From NCBI GenBank assembly GCA_004431415.1, contig QPMI01000479.1, forward strand, positions 62,001 to 126,000: 64,000 nucleotides of DNA, read 5' to 3'. This document shows positions 1-11,824 of the stretch, in pieces (position 1 is the first letter of the stretch; every line of letters starts with the position of its first letter). Source of the DNA: Cyanophora paradoxa (Eukaryota > Glaucocystophyceae > Cyanophorales > Cyanophoraceae). The notes under the pieces were generated by a model. The model saw only the letters and a program-made list of their open reading frames with translations. It ran no database searches and was not told where the DNA came from. The position numbers and the translations under genes were made by a program.

Positions 1-1408
1 TGTGGCACCCGCCGCAATATGAGGCCGGGTGCGCGCTGCCCCGTCTTCCCGTTCGGGCGTCTTTGAGCGCCCCCCTGCACGCGCAGGTCTGTCGCGGGCG
101 CCGACAGCATCCAGCCGTCGTTCTGGGTGCCGGAGCCGGCCAGGCCCTTCCTCGCGTTCGCCTCCTCGCTGCAGGGGCTCCGCCGCTTCGTCGGGTGCGG
201 ACGCGGCGTCTGCCGCAGTGCGCCGCACGCCGCCTTGGCTGATATCTGCACAGGGATGCGGTTGCCCGCGAAGTGAGGAGCGGGGCAGCCGGCACGAAGG
301 CGCTAGTGCTGTGTAAGTCCTACCACCCTCTCCCCCCCCGCCCTCCAGCTCCGCTGAGCCCACCCCCGCAGGCTTCCCCCCCCCCCCCAGATCTACGGTG
401 ATCTTGAGTACTACGGGCGTGGCAGCGCTAGCTCCACTCTACGCGGTACCCCGCCGTATCGCCAAAATCGTACTCGGTACCCTGCCGTACCCCGCCCCTC
501 CCCGCGCCCCTCTGACGCCCCCCGGGCCGCAGCTGCAGGAGAGCCTGCGTACCCTGGCCCTGGAAGGGGGCAGCCAGCATTGGCAGACCATCACTACAGC
601 TGTGCAGTCCCCCCCCCTTCCCCCTTCCCCCTTCTCTCCCCTTTCCCACCCCCTCCTCCCTCCTCGCCTCCTTCCTTCCCCCCCCCCCCCCCCCCCCCCT
701 TTCGCCTCCTTCTTCCTCCCCCCCCCCCCCAACCCCCTTCGCCTCCTTTTTCCTCCCCCCCCCCATCTCCCAGAAACACCCCAGAAAGTTCCCGCCCCTC
801 CCTCCCCTTCTTGAGCTCTGCCCCCTTCTTGAGCTCCCCTCGCCCCCTCCCCCCCCTCCCCCCCTTCCCCCCCCCCCCCGGTCTCCGGAGCGGCCTGGAG
901 CCCCGTGCCTGGAGCGCCTGTCGGTCCACTTCACGAGCTACACGCCCGCGCGGCTCACTTCCTCCCTCGCCACCCTCGCCGCGGCCCTCCTGTCCGCCCC
1001 CCCCCCCCCCCCCCCTGCTACTCGCCGTCTCCTTCCCGGGCTCTGTACCCCCCCGCGACCGCTTTTGAAGCCACCCAAACCGCCGTACTCCGCGGCCGCT
1101 CTGCGAAGGTGGGTACCGGGTCTCAATCTTCTCCGTACCCTCCGCACCTCTCTGAACGCCGTACCCCAGGACACCCTGGAGGGGTACGACCGGGAGGCGG
1201 ACGCACCTCACTGTTCGGGAGAGCGCGGCGCTGATGGAGGGCATTGCTGACCCTCGCGGCCCTGGCGCCGCTGACGTCGATGGCGGCGCGCCCCGCCCCG
1301 GCCCCCAGCCCCGCCCCGGCCCAGGGAGACCTTGTGCTCGCCCGGCGCCTGCGGGACGACTCGGACGGGGGAGCCATCCGCCCACTTCTTAAGCTTGGCG
1401 GCCGCTAG
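1..1408 (+). CDS. F-box/LRR-like protein, 3' part (5' end outside window)
   Basis: Probable spliced gene entering from the left edge. It is recognised by similarity to the complete minus-strand gene at 15288-17764. The segment at about 90-280 encodes the same stretch (ADSIQPSFW, then FASSLQGLRRFV) as 16990-17190 of that gene. The end at 1300-1405 reads GDLVLARRLRDDSDGGAIRP, matching GDLVLARREGDESDWGALRQ there. Between them are leucine-rich stretches near 525-597 (LQESLRTLALEGG) and 885-990 (CLERLSVHF), separated by C-rich introns carrying the GTACCCC motif in plus orientation. The stop is TAG at 1406-1408. LRRs normally form the substrate-binding part of F-box proteins; the F-box itself would lie upstream of the window. 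Exon borders are not certain, and a decaying copy cannot be excluded because several frames are needed. Confidence 0.55.
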
Positions 1409-2439
1409 CGCTAGCGCTGGCGCCTCGAGAACCTGGCCCGGGCTTAAAGCTTGACCCGGCTCCGAGGCTCCATGTCGCGATCGAGCTAACGCTCATTCTT
1501 ACGATCACGAACGAGAGCTTTGCCCACGTGCTACAATGGTTTTGGGACGCATGCTGCTCCCTAGAGACTCCTACAAGACTCCGGAATGATGGGCAGGGCT
1601 CGAGATCGAGAGAGGGGCACTGCGGCAGTGCACGTTGGGGGAGCGCGATCGCGATTCGAATTCGCGATCGGCGGCGGCGAATTCGAATAGGCTTCAACGT
1701 CAACGTCGACTAGCCCGACCTAGCCCGACTAGCCAACGTCGGGGCAGATAGAAGAGAGCGATCCGATGGTCATGATTATGGGACCCTGACCGGGTCGCGA
1801 TCGCCAACCGCGCACCGCCCTCGCGGCATAAGAGCCCGAGGAAAGTTGAGCTCGGCACAGTCGGGCTCGTCCACAACGTGTATCAATCCCTCGCCTTTTA
1901 CTAGAGATTGCCGTGTGTGACGAGCCATATCGACACTCAACATTTTTTAGCGGCCGCTCTGCGGTCTACCTTTCTTCTTGACAAATAAATGAAAATCGAT
2001 TGGCCGGTGGACGAGGTTGATTGCGCTTCAAGTTGCATGCTACCGCGTGCAAAGTTGAATTGCAATTTGAGGGAGTTGCGCTTCTGTTGGCATTTGCAGG
2101 AAGCTTGAGATGAGAGCGAAAGCGAACCGCACTGCTCAATTGCAAGCGGGTTCGTGGATCGACCACGTGCACGTGCCTGCAGCCCGTACAATTGGCAATT
2201 GTCAATTGAGGGAGATTTGTATCGATAAGATAGCGTGCCCTTACTCTAGATATATCTGCGCATTCACATGCACCGAGAATGGTGGGACATTCTACGCTGC
2301 CGAATGATACAAACTGTTTTTCTGCATCTATCTATCGCACTGATCATACAGGGAAGCCTTGAAGGGGGTCCGACGGTCATGGGTCGCCTACGTATACGGC
2401 TCACGAGATCGAGCTCGAGGAGGCTATAGCTAGCGCTTC
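1409..2439. other. Intergenic region without a recognisable gene
   Basis: Convergent space between the F-box-like gene and the minus-strand coiled-coil gene. Base composition is more balanced than in the genes. It has many short palindromes (GCGATCGC, GAATTC, GCTAGC), including GCGATCGCGATT followed by AATTCGCGATCG near 1647-1672. I see no conserved ORF, tRNA or repeat family. Short ORFs here have no domain-like features. Confidence 0.5.
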
Positions 2440-5400
2440 CTACTCGGGGACGGTGCGCATGGCGGAGGAGGCGGTGGCTATAAGGGACCGGCCGCCCATC
2501 ATCGCCTGCCCCGCCCCGTTCGCCCCGCCGCCGCCGCCGCCGCCGCCCCCGCCGTCGCCGCCGCCCGACGCGTAGAGCAGCAGGAGGGCGTCGAGCCGGT
2601 CCTCGCTCGGCGCGCCGTCGCCCGGCGGCGGCGGCGGGTCCGTCGGGCCCGCCGAAATCGAGTTCCGCTGCGAGCGAAGCTTAGCTAGCCAGAAGATACT
2701 AATAATAAGCTTAAGACTTGAGGAGGAGGCACCTTCAGGCGGCGGCCCTGGGGCTGGGGCTGGGGCCGCATGGCGCTGAACGATTGCGCCTTGTCGGTCT
2801 TCCGGCGGGGCGAGCGGCTGCTGTCGCCCCGCGGCGGGTTGGGGCTCGTGCTGAGCTTGCGCCGGGGCGGCGCGTCTAAGGACGAGGCGGCGGCGGAGAA
2901 GGCGGAGGGGGCGAGGGCGGAGGGGGCGGCGGGCCCGGAGCCGAGGCCCGAATCCAGCGAGAGGGGTACCCCCGCCTTTCCGTTGGTGGGGGTAGTGGGC
3001 CCGTCGTGGTTGTGCGAGACCACGGCGTTCAGGCGGCTGCAGGCGTCGGGCGCCCGTGTGAGAGCGGCGTGGGAGGGCGGGCGGGCGGGCCCGGATCCCG
3101 CGTGGCGAGAAGGCGCCCTCTAGTAGCCGTCCCTCTAGCACTAGGCCTCGGCCGCGCTCCATCCATCTAATCTGCCCCCTTCTTGCCTCGCTCGCTCGCT
3201 CGCACCTGTTCACATGGGGGAGGCTCGGAAGCGAGGCCGGCGCCGCGGAGCCCGCCGCGGAGGGCGAGCCCACCCCGTTCGCTGCAAGGCCGTCCGAGGT
3301 GGGCTGGGGCTGGGACGGGGGCGGCCGCTGCCTCCTCGACTGCTGCGGGCGGGGGCGGGCAGGAGGGAAGTCGGTGGGTGAGGCGGGGAGGTTGGATTGG
3401 GGGACGGGGGTACGGGAGCGGGAGGGTGCGCGCAAGGGGTGGGGCCAAAGAAGCCTAGAGAGCGGCGGAGGCAGGCGCGGCTAGTAGCGCGCAGGGGACC
3501 GAGAGTGGCTAGCTAGCTCGTTTGGCGGGCGCTCGCTTGGTAGGTAGGATGGCTCTAAAAGCCTCCCTGCCGCTCTAGGCGGCGCGCTCCCCTGGCCCGT
3601 TCCTCGCTTGGCGGGCGGGCGCGGGCGCGGGCGGCGGAGGGGGCGCAGCTAGTACTTGCGAGGTGGACTACGCGTGGCTAGCTAGCTCGCTTGCGGGGGC
3701 GGGCGGGGGCGCACGAGGTGGAGGCGCATCTCGATGACGGCCTTGGCGAGGGACTCGTTGTCCCGCGTCAGCCGCGCCACCTTCCGCTCCAGCTCCGCCA
3801 CGCGCTGCCCGCGCCCTTGTGAGTGAGGAGAGCCAAAGAGAGCTTGGCGGAGGGGGCTAGTGGGCTGTAGGTAAGGAGAGCCGCCGCGCGGGCAGATGGA
3901 AGTCAAGCAGGAGGCGGCGGCGACCAGTCAAGCATGGAGCTAGTCAAGCCGAGCTGGTCGGCCCGGTGCGGAGGAGGGGGCGGGGAAGAGGCGGCGGAAT
4001 GGCGACGGCGACGGAGAGGGCGCGTGTGCTTAAGCGTCCGAGGGCTTCGAAGGAAGGGACCGGAAAGAAAGTCGACGGGAGGGCGCGGGCGGGGCGCACG
4101 CGGGCGGGGGCGGCGGTGGCGGCTAGTCAAGCTTAATCGAGCTAGGCTGGGAGCTAGTGAAGCCAGGCTTTTCGGCTCGGCCCGGCGCGGCCCGGCGCGG
4201 GGGCGGGGGCGGGGGCGGGCAGGGCGGACGCGGTCGGAGGCGGCGGCGAGGGCGGCCGCCTCGTTCCGGAAGCGCTCCTCCAGCTCCCGCAGCCGCGCCT
4301 GCCAAGCAAGCGAAAGGGGCGGACCGGGGCCGGTCAGAGCGAGCGGGCGGGCGGGCCGGGGCACGGCCCGCCTCGGCCTCTCGGCCCTTGGCCCAGCCTC
4401 TCGGCCGAGCGGGGCGGGGCGGGGCGCGCCTGGGCGATGGCGGCAGTGCCGCGGGCGAGCTCCAGGCTCGCCGCCTCCTCCCGCGCCTGCCGCCGCCCGC
4501 CAGGTCAGCCAAAGCATTGAAGACTAGGCTGGTTAAGCTTCTTTAGCCCGGAAGAGGCGCCGGGGAGCCAGCTGGCTAGCCGGCCGGACGGCACCTTCTT
4601 GAGCTCGGCCTCGGTGGCGGCGGCGGCCTCCCTGAGGCGCGCCATCTCCGCCTCGTGCCGCGCCCGCTTCTCCTCGTCCGCCTTCGCCGCCAGCTTGAAG
4701 ATGTTCCGCTGCAAAAGGCGAGGGGCGCGGGGCGTGTGAGAGAGAGGGAGGGGGGCGGAGGAGGGGCCGCGCTCACCCGGAAGCTGCTGTCTGCGCGCGC
4801 GCGCACACACACAGAGACAAGTCAGCTCTGCCGTCGCAGCCCAGCCCAGCCCAGCCCGGCCTTGCCAAGCCCAGCCCTTAGCCAGGCCCAGTCCAGCCCG
4901 TCCCGGCCCGTCCCGGCCCGGCCCGGCCCGGCCCGGCCCGGCCGCCCGGGCGCACCCTTGAGCTTCTTGCGGAGGACGTCGACCTCCTCGTCCAGCGCCT
5001 CCTTCACCGCCTGCGAAGCGGGGGTGAGGCTAGGCTAGGCTTTGGGTGAGGCAGGACCGCAGCAGGCTCGAGCTAGGAGGGAGGGGGGAGCGCTAGGAGG
5101 TCAAAGCGCGCGCCAAGGGCGCCAAGGGCGCCGGCGTGAGGCCCCGGCCGATCCGCAGCAGGAAAGGGTGGGGAGGGGGCCGGGGAAGCGGCATTCGTGG
5201 GGGATTTGTGGGGACGCGGCATTGGGCTTCGGTTTGAAGGGAGGGGGGAAAGGGGGGAACTCGGCGGGGGGTACGTGCGCACGGAGAAGAGCTCGGAGTG
5301 CTTCTCCTGCTCGTAGGCCGTCCCCTCCGCCAGCTTCTCCTGCGCCTGCTCGCCCAGGGTAAGGTAGATTTCATTCTAGAGAGCCTTGTTATAGCTTGGC

Positions 5401-6592
5401 TGGGGCCCGGCCGAGCGGGGCGGGTCGTGGCGGGGCGGGGCGGGGCGGGGTGGGGCGGGGCGGGTCGTGTCGGGTCGTGTCGGGGCGCGGCGGGTTGTGT
5501 CGGGTCGGGGCGGGGAGCGGCGGTCCTAGCTTTGGCTCGGGTCGGATCGGGGCGGGGCGGGGCGGGCCTTCTCGAGCATGAGGTTGAGGTGCTCGGAGAC
5601 GAGCTGGCGGGACTCCGGGTCGTCGATCTCCTCCAGGTGGCTCCCCACCCACGTCTGCCCGAGGGCGGGGGTGAGCGCGAGCGGAGAGGTCGTAGTGAGT
5701 GGGCGAGCGATCGAGGGGCGGGGCCGAAGGCTTCGCAGAGGCGAGCTTAGGGCCGTGGGCTTGGCGAGTGGCCGGGTAAGATCTAGAGGCGCCAGCAGGG
5801 GCGGCTCGCCTGCAGGCCGTTCAGCGTCTCCTCCTCGATCTTGCCAGCGTGCAGCAAGTCGCTCTGCGTCGGTGCGCGCGCGGGCAGGCGTCTCGCCCGT
5901 CAGACGCAGCGGCGCGGAGCGGAGCGGGACGCCAGGCTTGGGCTCTCCAGGCCAGGCTTAGGCGTGGCGGCGCGCACGAAGATGGGCCCCAGGACCTCGT
6001 TCACGTCGATCGTGTCCGTCTTCCAGTCTGCGAGAGAGCGACAGCGACGCGTGAGCGGCAGGCAGGCAGGCAGGCGCGGTGCCGGGCCGGGCATGTTCCA
6101 GCTGGAGTCGGAGGCGGGCGGGCGGGCGGACCTGGGGCCTGCGCGTCCATCATCTGCGCGTCGATTCCCAGCACGTGCACTTCGTTCTTCTCGGCCTGCA
6201 GGCGGGGGCGTCAGGGCGCGGCCCGCGTGCGTCGATCATGCAATCCGCGTGGCCAGCGGAGCGGCCGATCCTCTCATACGTCTAGAGCTTCGCGCCGGCG
6301 CAAGCGAGCTAGCTTGAGCTAGCACATCTACCGAGCTGCGCCCGGGATCGAGCACCTCGTAGACGACGCGGATCTGCTTGCGTGGCTTCGCCGGCGGCGA
6401 GGCGGGAGCAGGAGCGGGGGGAGCCGCTGCCGGTGGCTGCTCAGGCGGCTTTGGCTGAGCTGGAGGTGTTGGCGTCATCGGCGAAAGCACGGGCTTGGGT
6501 GCGCCGAAGCCGGACACGGAAAGACCGATGTTCGCATCAGTGGGGCCTGTCGAGCGGCGCCCTGGAGGCGCAACGGGCCTCATCTGCGACAC
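2440..6592 (-). CDS. Coiled-coil protein of unknown function
   Basis: Multi-exon gene. Start ATG at 6592; stop at 2440-2442. It opens with a Pro/Ala-rich leader, then RKQIRVVYEVLDPGRS. Clear exons follow: AEKNEVHVLGIDAQMMDAQAP near 6140-6200, DWKTDTIDVNEVLGPIF near 5990-6030, KIEEETLNGLQ near 5820-5850, the stretch ending RQLVSEHLNLMLEK near 5575-5660, and NEIYLTLGEQAQEKL near 5285-5375. Charged heptad-rich coiled-coil exons come next: AVKEALDEEVDVLRKKLK near 4955-5010, RNIFKLAAKADEEK to about 4597, ARLRELEERFRNEAAAL near 4235-4300 and RVAELERKVARLTRDNESLA near 3715-3810. The tail is Ser/Pro/Arg-rich and then Gly-rich. Some donors appear to be GC rather than GT (after NGLQ and LMLEK). A cytoskeletal or scaffolding role would fit the coiled coil, but I do not recognise the family. 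Confidence 0.6.
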
Positions 6593-7108
6593 TTATCACG
6601 GTTCTGCTGTGCGAGAACGATGCCTACGCGGCTCGGCTACGCACCGCGTCGCGGGACTAAAACAGACGCGGTCGCGCCGTTTGAGGTAGGGCAGAGTGAT
6701 GCGCAAGCAGGAGCAACAGGCTACTGCTCTACTGGACGAAGCCCGCTCCCCACGTGCTCCGGCTGCTGAACCTGGCGCCCGACGTACCCCTCAGGCTCAC
6801 ATGCACGAATCGAAGTCACGAAACGCGGCTGCTCCAGCTCGCGCGAGCCCTGAGACGAGCTCCGCGGCTGCACAAAGCTTGTTTGACGCCCGCAGCTGCA
6901 GGCCCGCATACAGCTTCTGAAGAACGAATTTACTACTCGAGCTCGGCGAGTCTCCCCGGGCTTGCTTGAGTTCAGTGCTCGCATGTGATGTCTTTCGATC
7001 GGCATTATAGATCTAGAACTACACAGGCTGCACTTCGAGCTCTGGGTCCTTCCCGGGATCCTAAAACCACGCGGGCAGCCGCTGAGCCTGGCGCCTGGCG
7101 TCGCCCCC
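6593..7108. other. Intergenic region between two minus-strand genes
   Basis: About 0.5 kb between the stop of the DDT/WHIM gene and the start of the coiled-coil gene. It should hold the promoter of the latter. No ORF with domain-like character or recognisable motif is seen. Confidence 0.4.
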
Positions 7109-10100
7109 TCAAGCGCGGCCCTGGGTCGAGTCCGAGGGTGCTGCTGCGAGCGTCAGCCGCTGCCGGGTACGGGAAGCAAAGGGCGAGCGGCTCGGCGCCG
7201 GCGGCGCACCGTTGAGGATGTTCGAGAGGAAGTCGTCGGTACCCGGGCTGGGCTGCGAGCCCTGCGAGCCAGGCTGCCCCTGCTGCGCGCACGGTCAGCG
7301 AATGAAGGAAGTCTCGAGGGGGGGGGGAAGTACCTGGCCAGGGTACGGCGGCAGCTGGACGGAGGGAGGGGGGTAGCGGTGGGGCATCTGCATCGAGGGC
7401 TGCGGGCGCTGCTGCATGTGCTGCTGCATGTGCATCGGGAGCTGCTGGCTATGAAGCGGCCGCTGCTGGTGCTGCGGGTGCTGCTGCTGGGCGTGGATGT
7501 GGGAGGGCTGGCCGAGGGGCATGGGGCCCGAGCCGCCCGGGTGGAGAAGGGCGGCAGCCGGGTTGAACGCGAAGTGCTGGTGGGGGGCGTGGTGCAAGGG
7601 GGGTACGTGCGGCGTGTGCAAAGGCCCCATCTGCCCCGGGATGGGGTACCCCGGGGGCAGCTGGAAGCCGCCGGTGGGGCCGAAGGGGTACATGGGGGGC
7701 GCCCCGGGTACCGCCCCGTAGACCTGCCCGGGTACCATGGGCGGGCCCCGGGGGAGGTGGTGGCCGGGATACATCCCCGGCGGGGGCACGCCGTGGCCGG
7801 GGTAGCCGCCGGAGGTGCCGGCGCGGTGCTGCCCGGGGGGTAGGGGCCGGTGCTGCTGTGGCTGCCGGGCGTGCGCGTGCTGCCTCGGGTGGCCCGCACG
7901 CCTCCTCTTCCGCCCCTGAGGGCCCTGCGCACCCCGCCTCGCTCGCCCCGGGTACAAAAAAAGCTTCTCTGGAGGGGTGCGGGGGGGGGTACGCGCCTCG
8001 TCGAGCTCGGCGTCGTCGTCGTCCTCGTCCGCATCGTCCACGAGCTCCTCGGGCTGAGTGGGGGGGGGGGGTACGCGGTTAAGGGCGAGGGGGTACGCAA
8101 ACGAATATAAACACACAAACGCGGACCTCCTCGTCGTCGTCGGGCTGCTGGTCCTCCTCGTCCCGCGCCCGCTCCCGGACCGTGGAGATGGCGGCGGCGG
8201 CGGCGCGCCGCATCGGCCTCCCCGTGCTCGTCGTCGTCGGCGGGGGCGACTCCGATGGCGGCGGGCGCTTGGGCGGCGGCGCGGCGTAGGGCGAGCCCGA
8301 GCCGGAGGAGGCCGGGGACTGGTCTCCGTCCCCATCCCCGGCCCCGGGCCCCGCCGCGGCCGCGGCGCTGCTCCGGCGGGGCGACTCGCCGACGTCCTCC
8401 TCCTCGCGCTCGCGGGCCGCGGCCCGGGCTGCGGCTGCGGTCGGGGCGCCTTCGGGATGCCCGCGCCGGCGGCGAGGCGCTGCGCGGCGGCTGCTGCTGG
8501 TGCTGTTGCGCCCGCCCGCTCGAGCTGGTGCTGCTGCCGCGCGCCGTGGCCCCGCCGCGCTCGTAGTCTCGCTCCCGCTCCCGGTCCCGATCCCGCTCGC
8601 GCTCGCGGCCGCGCTCGCGCTGCGGCGGCCCGTGCGACGAGGCGAAGCGCGTGCTGTGGCTGTGCGCCGGCGGCGGTGGCATCGGCTCCTCCCGGCGCCG
8701 CTTGTCCTCCCGCGCGGCCTGAGAAGAGAAGGGCGTTAGTGGGGGGGGGTGGGGGGGTGGGGGAAGCCGCGGGGGGTACGCGTGCCTTGACAACCGCGTC
8801 GTCGATGTCGTCCCCCGTCACGAAGTCGTCCCCCCCGTACTTGGACGCCCGCTGCCGCCGCGAGCGATCGCCGCTGCGCCGGAGCCGGTCGGCGGCGTGC
8901 GGGTGGGGCGCACAAGGTAAGGGCGCGGGGGGTACGCAATCACCGGTCGGGCTCGGAGACCGCGGAGGAGCGGGAGGAGGAGGCGGATGGGCGCGAGGAG
9001 GACGCGGAGGGGCGCGAGGAGGATGCGGAGGCCCGCGGGGGTACGATGTTGTTCTTGATCACGATCCGCTTGATCACGGGCGGCTGCTTGAAGCCCATGG
9101 GCGCCGCCCGCTGCTGCTGCCTGCGGGGGCCGCCCCCGAAACCGGTACCCCCCTCCCCGTCGGCCCCCGAGGACCCGTCCTCGTCCTCCTCCTCCTCGTG
9201 CCCGCCCGCCATCGCCGCGTACGAGCGCCGGGGTACGGCGTTCCGGGAGACCCGCACGAGGTTCCGGCCCTCGGCGCGGTTCTCGGCCTCCTCCTCCGCC
9301 GCTGCGGCGGCGGCCGCCGCCTTCTGGGCCGCCACCCGATCCTCCCGCTCCTTCTGCTTGAGCGCCCGCTCCTTTGCTTTCCTCTCGCGCTCCTTCTCCC
9401 TCTCCTCCTCCTCCGAATCCGAGGGCAGGCCCTTCTCCCGCCTCGCCGCGTGCCGCGCCTCCCGCTCGGCGCGGCGCACCGCCGCCTCCTCCTCCGCCTT
9501 GCGAGCGGCCTCGGCCGCCGCCTCCGCCGCCGCCGCCGCCTCCTCCGCAGCACGCTCCCGCGCCTGTGCCTCCTCCAGCGCCTTCAGCCGCGCCTTCTCG
9601 CGCTGCGAGAAGCGTGAGCGGAGCGTAGCGGAGCGGGGTCGAATCCGATGCGAGCGGGAAGCGTAGGCATAGGGCCGGGCGCGCCTGCTCGTGCCTGGCC
9701 CGGCGGTCCTCCTCTGTCGTCTTCTTACCCGCCAGCGCCGCCGGCTGCTTCGGCGCGTCCTGTCGGGGCGTGCGTCTCGGATCAGAAAGAGAAGAGGAGG
9801 AGGAGGAGAAGAAGAAGAGCAAGGGTGAAGAAGGAAAGAAAGAGAAAGGGCGCACGGAAGATGAGGCCGGCTTCGGCTCGACGACCTTCGCCTGCACGCG
9901 CGTCGAGCGGCGCGGGGGAAGGCCCTGCAGCGCGAACTCGTGCTCCGCCCGCTTCCGCTGCGCCCGCTCGTGCGCCTGCCGTCGTGGGTCGCTCAGATCA
10001 GATCTCAGAGGAAAGAGAGAGCGGGGCGGGGAAGATCCGGAAGCAGGGATGCAGATCCGCCGGGCATGATAAGGAGGCGGAGACAGGAAGAGAGGAGAGG

Positions 10101-11726
10101 AGAAGGGGGCTAGTGACAGGGATCCAGAACCGCTCGCCGTGCTCTCTCTAACTCTAAAGCTCTGCATCTCAGGCACACGGAATCTCGAGCGCAGGCACCT
10201 TGACGACGCTCTGGATGTCCGGGAGGATTCCGTTGATGAGGGAGCCGAGCTTCGCCTCGTCCTTGTTCTTCGAGGCCGCCATCCTCGTCGCGAACTCCTC
10301 CAGCTCGACCACGTTCGTGCAGACCTGGCGCAGGACAAGAAATGAGATGGAGGAAGGGGAGACGAGGAAGGGCGGGGCCGTCTCCGCGGAGGAAGGGGGG
10401 AGGAAGGGGTCCCGCGGACCGTCTCCCACTGCCCGGGGTCCTTGAGCTTCTTCGTGCGCCCGACGTACGTCGGCTTCGTCTCGCGGAAGAGCCAGCAGCG
10501 CATGTCGCAAGTCTCGTCCTCGTCCTCGTCTGGAGGCGAGCCGAGGCGACGTTAGGGGGCGGGCGGCTGGAGCGCCGGCGCCCCGTCCCTTCCCTCTTTC
10601 TCACTCACCGCCGAAGTGGTAGTACACACTCCCGTCCGCATCGTTTCCTATCGGTTCCACGCGCTGAAGAGAAGGAGAACGCGTTAGCTGAAGTCGCGGG
10701 GGCAGGCGTTCACACGGGGGGCCGGGCGCACCAGGGAATCCATCGCCTCCTTCTCGCAGAGGTCGATGTGCGCCCGGACCTTCTCGTTGCGGTCCATGCA
10801 CCACTCTGTGAGCGCGCGGAGCACGGCGAGCTGCGTACGGGAGCGGGCACGCGTCGGCGGCGGCGGCGGCGGCGGCGGGCGCGGGGAGGGGTGGGTCGCG
10901 GCAGGCGGGCGAGGGCGGCGGAGCACGCACCCGCTTGCGGTAGGAGAGATCGAAGATGTGCCGCGAGGCCGTCGGGTTCTCCTCGAAGTACTCGAACCAG
11001 TGGTTGTTCATCCAGCGCCGGAAGAAGAGTTCCCAGTCGTCCCTACGGCACGCCCGGTCGGCGATCGCTCCGGGCGAGCCGGCCGCCGCGTGAATGGCCA
11101 TGGGGAAGCTTGCGCGTGCGCACCCGGTCCTCCCGTTCGGGTTGATGCCGCGCAGTAGCTTGTGGATCAGTTTGGGGGCCAGCGGCGTGGATTTCGGCTC
11201 CAGCACGATCCGCTCGAAGTCCTGCGCAAATGGGGAGACACCGGGCGTCAGCGGGGGACACAAGCGGAGCACACGGCGTTGATCGAGGTCGCCCAGGTCG
11301 GCGGGGGGCGGGTCGGACTCGATGCGCCCGCGCCGGCGAGCCCCGCCGCAGCTAGGAATCGCCGGGTCCAGTCGACAGGATTCCGCGCAACCGCGCGCAC
11401 CTCCACGCGGAACGTGGGCAGGTCGAGCGGCCCATGGAGTAGTCGCAGCAGATAGCAAGCGGAGGCCACATCCGGCATACGCCGCAGCGCATCGAGCTTG
11501 TCTTCCGATGTTTCATCTACGTCGCTTGATGGCTCGACGGGCGGAGGGGGTTCCGGGGCTGCGCGAAGGTCAGGGCCGCGAGACTCGCCGCCGCGGGCTC
11601 ACCATCCCCTTCGTCCTCGGGCTCCTCCTTCTCGGATTCCCGCTTCTCATCATCGCCGCTCTCGCTCTTGCTGCTCGCGACCTCCTCCGCCTCCTCGTCC
11701 TCGCTCGTCGCGCTGCGCTTCGCCAT
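7109..11726 (-). CDS. DDT/WHIM-domain chromatin protein (RSF1/CECR2-like)
   Basis: Multi-exon gene from ATG 11726 (MAKRSATSEDEEAEEV; an upstream in-frame ATG lies at 11762) to the stop at 7109-7111. After an acidic leader, a DDT-like helical region reads MPDVASACYLLRLLHGPLDL near 11410-11480. It continues with KLIHKLLRGINPNGR and WELFFRRWMNNHWFEYFEEN. A WHIM region follows: LAVLRALTEWCMDRNEKVRA near 10770-10830, then RVEPIGNDADGSVYYHFGG near 10605-10660 and MRCWLFRETKPTYVGRTKK. This arrangement (LRxLxxW, then RxEPIGxDxDGxxYY) matches the RSF1, CECR2 and BAZ family, regulatory subunits of ISWI remodellers. The C-terminal half is low-complexity: an Ala/Glu/Lys/Arg coiled coil near 9300-9600, RE/RD repeats near 8560-8640 and a Pro/Gly/His/Gln-rich tail. 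No PHD finger or bromodomain was found. Confidence 0.75.
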
Positions 11727-11824
11727 TTGGGCTGTGTACCCCAGCGGGCTCGCTGTACCCAAAAGGCGGAAGAAGTTGCGGGCGGCTCGGCTTGCAGAGC
11801 TTGCGGAGTTCGAGGCAGCTCAGC
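11727..11824. promoter_or_regulatory. Compact bidirectional promoter region
   Basis: Only 98 bp separate the start codons of the divergent DDT/WHIM gene (minus) and SET-domain gene (plus), so core promoters and 5' leaders of both must lie here or overlap coding sequence. GTACCC occurs twice (about 11736 and 11755). No TATA box is visible. The regulatory role is inferred from layout. Confidence 0.5.

Noticed and set aside
594-1385. Long minus-strand ORF of about 263 codons.
   Set aside because: Its Gly/Arg-rich sequence is the complement of C-rich introns and exons of the plus-strand F-box-like gene.
5950-6592. Kinesin or myosin motor for the coiled-coil gene at 2440-6592.
   Set aside because: No P-loop or switch motifs are seen in any exon; only the coiled coil is secure.
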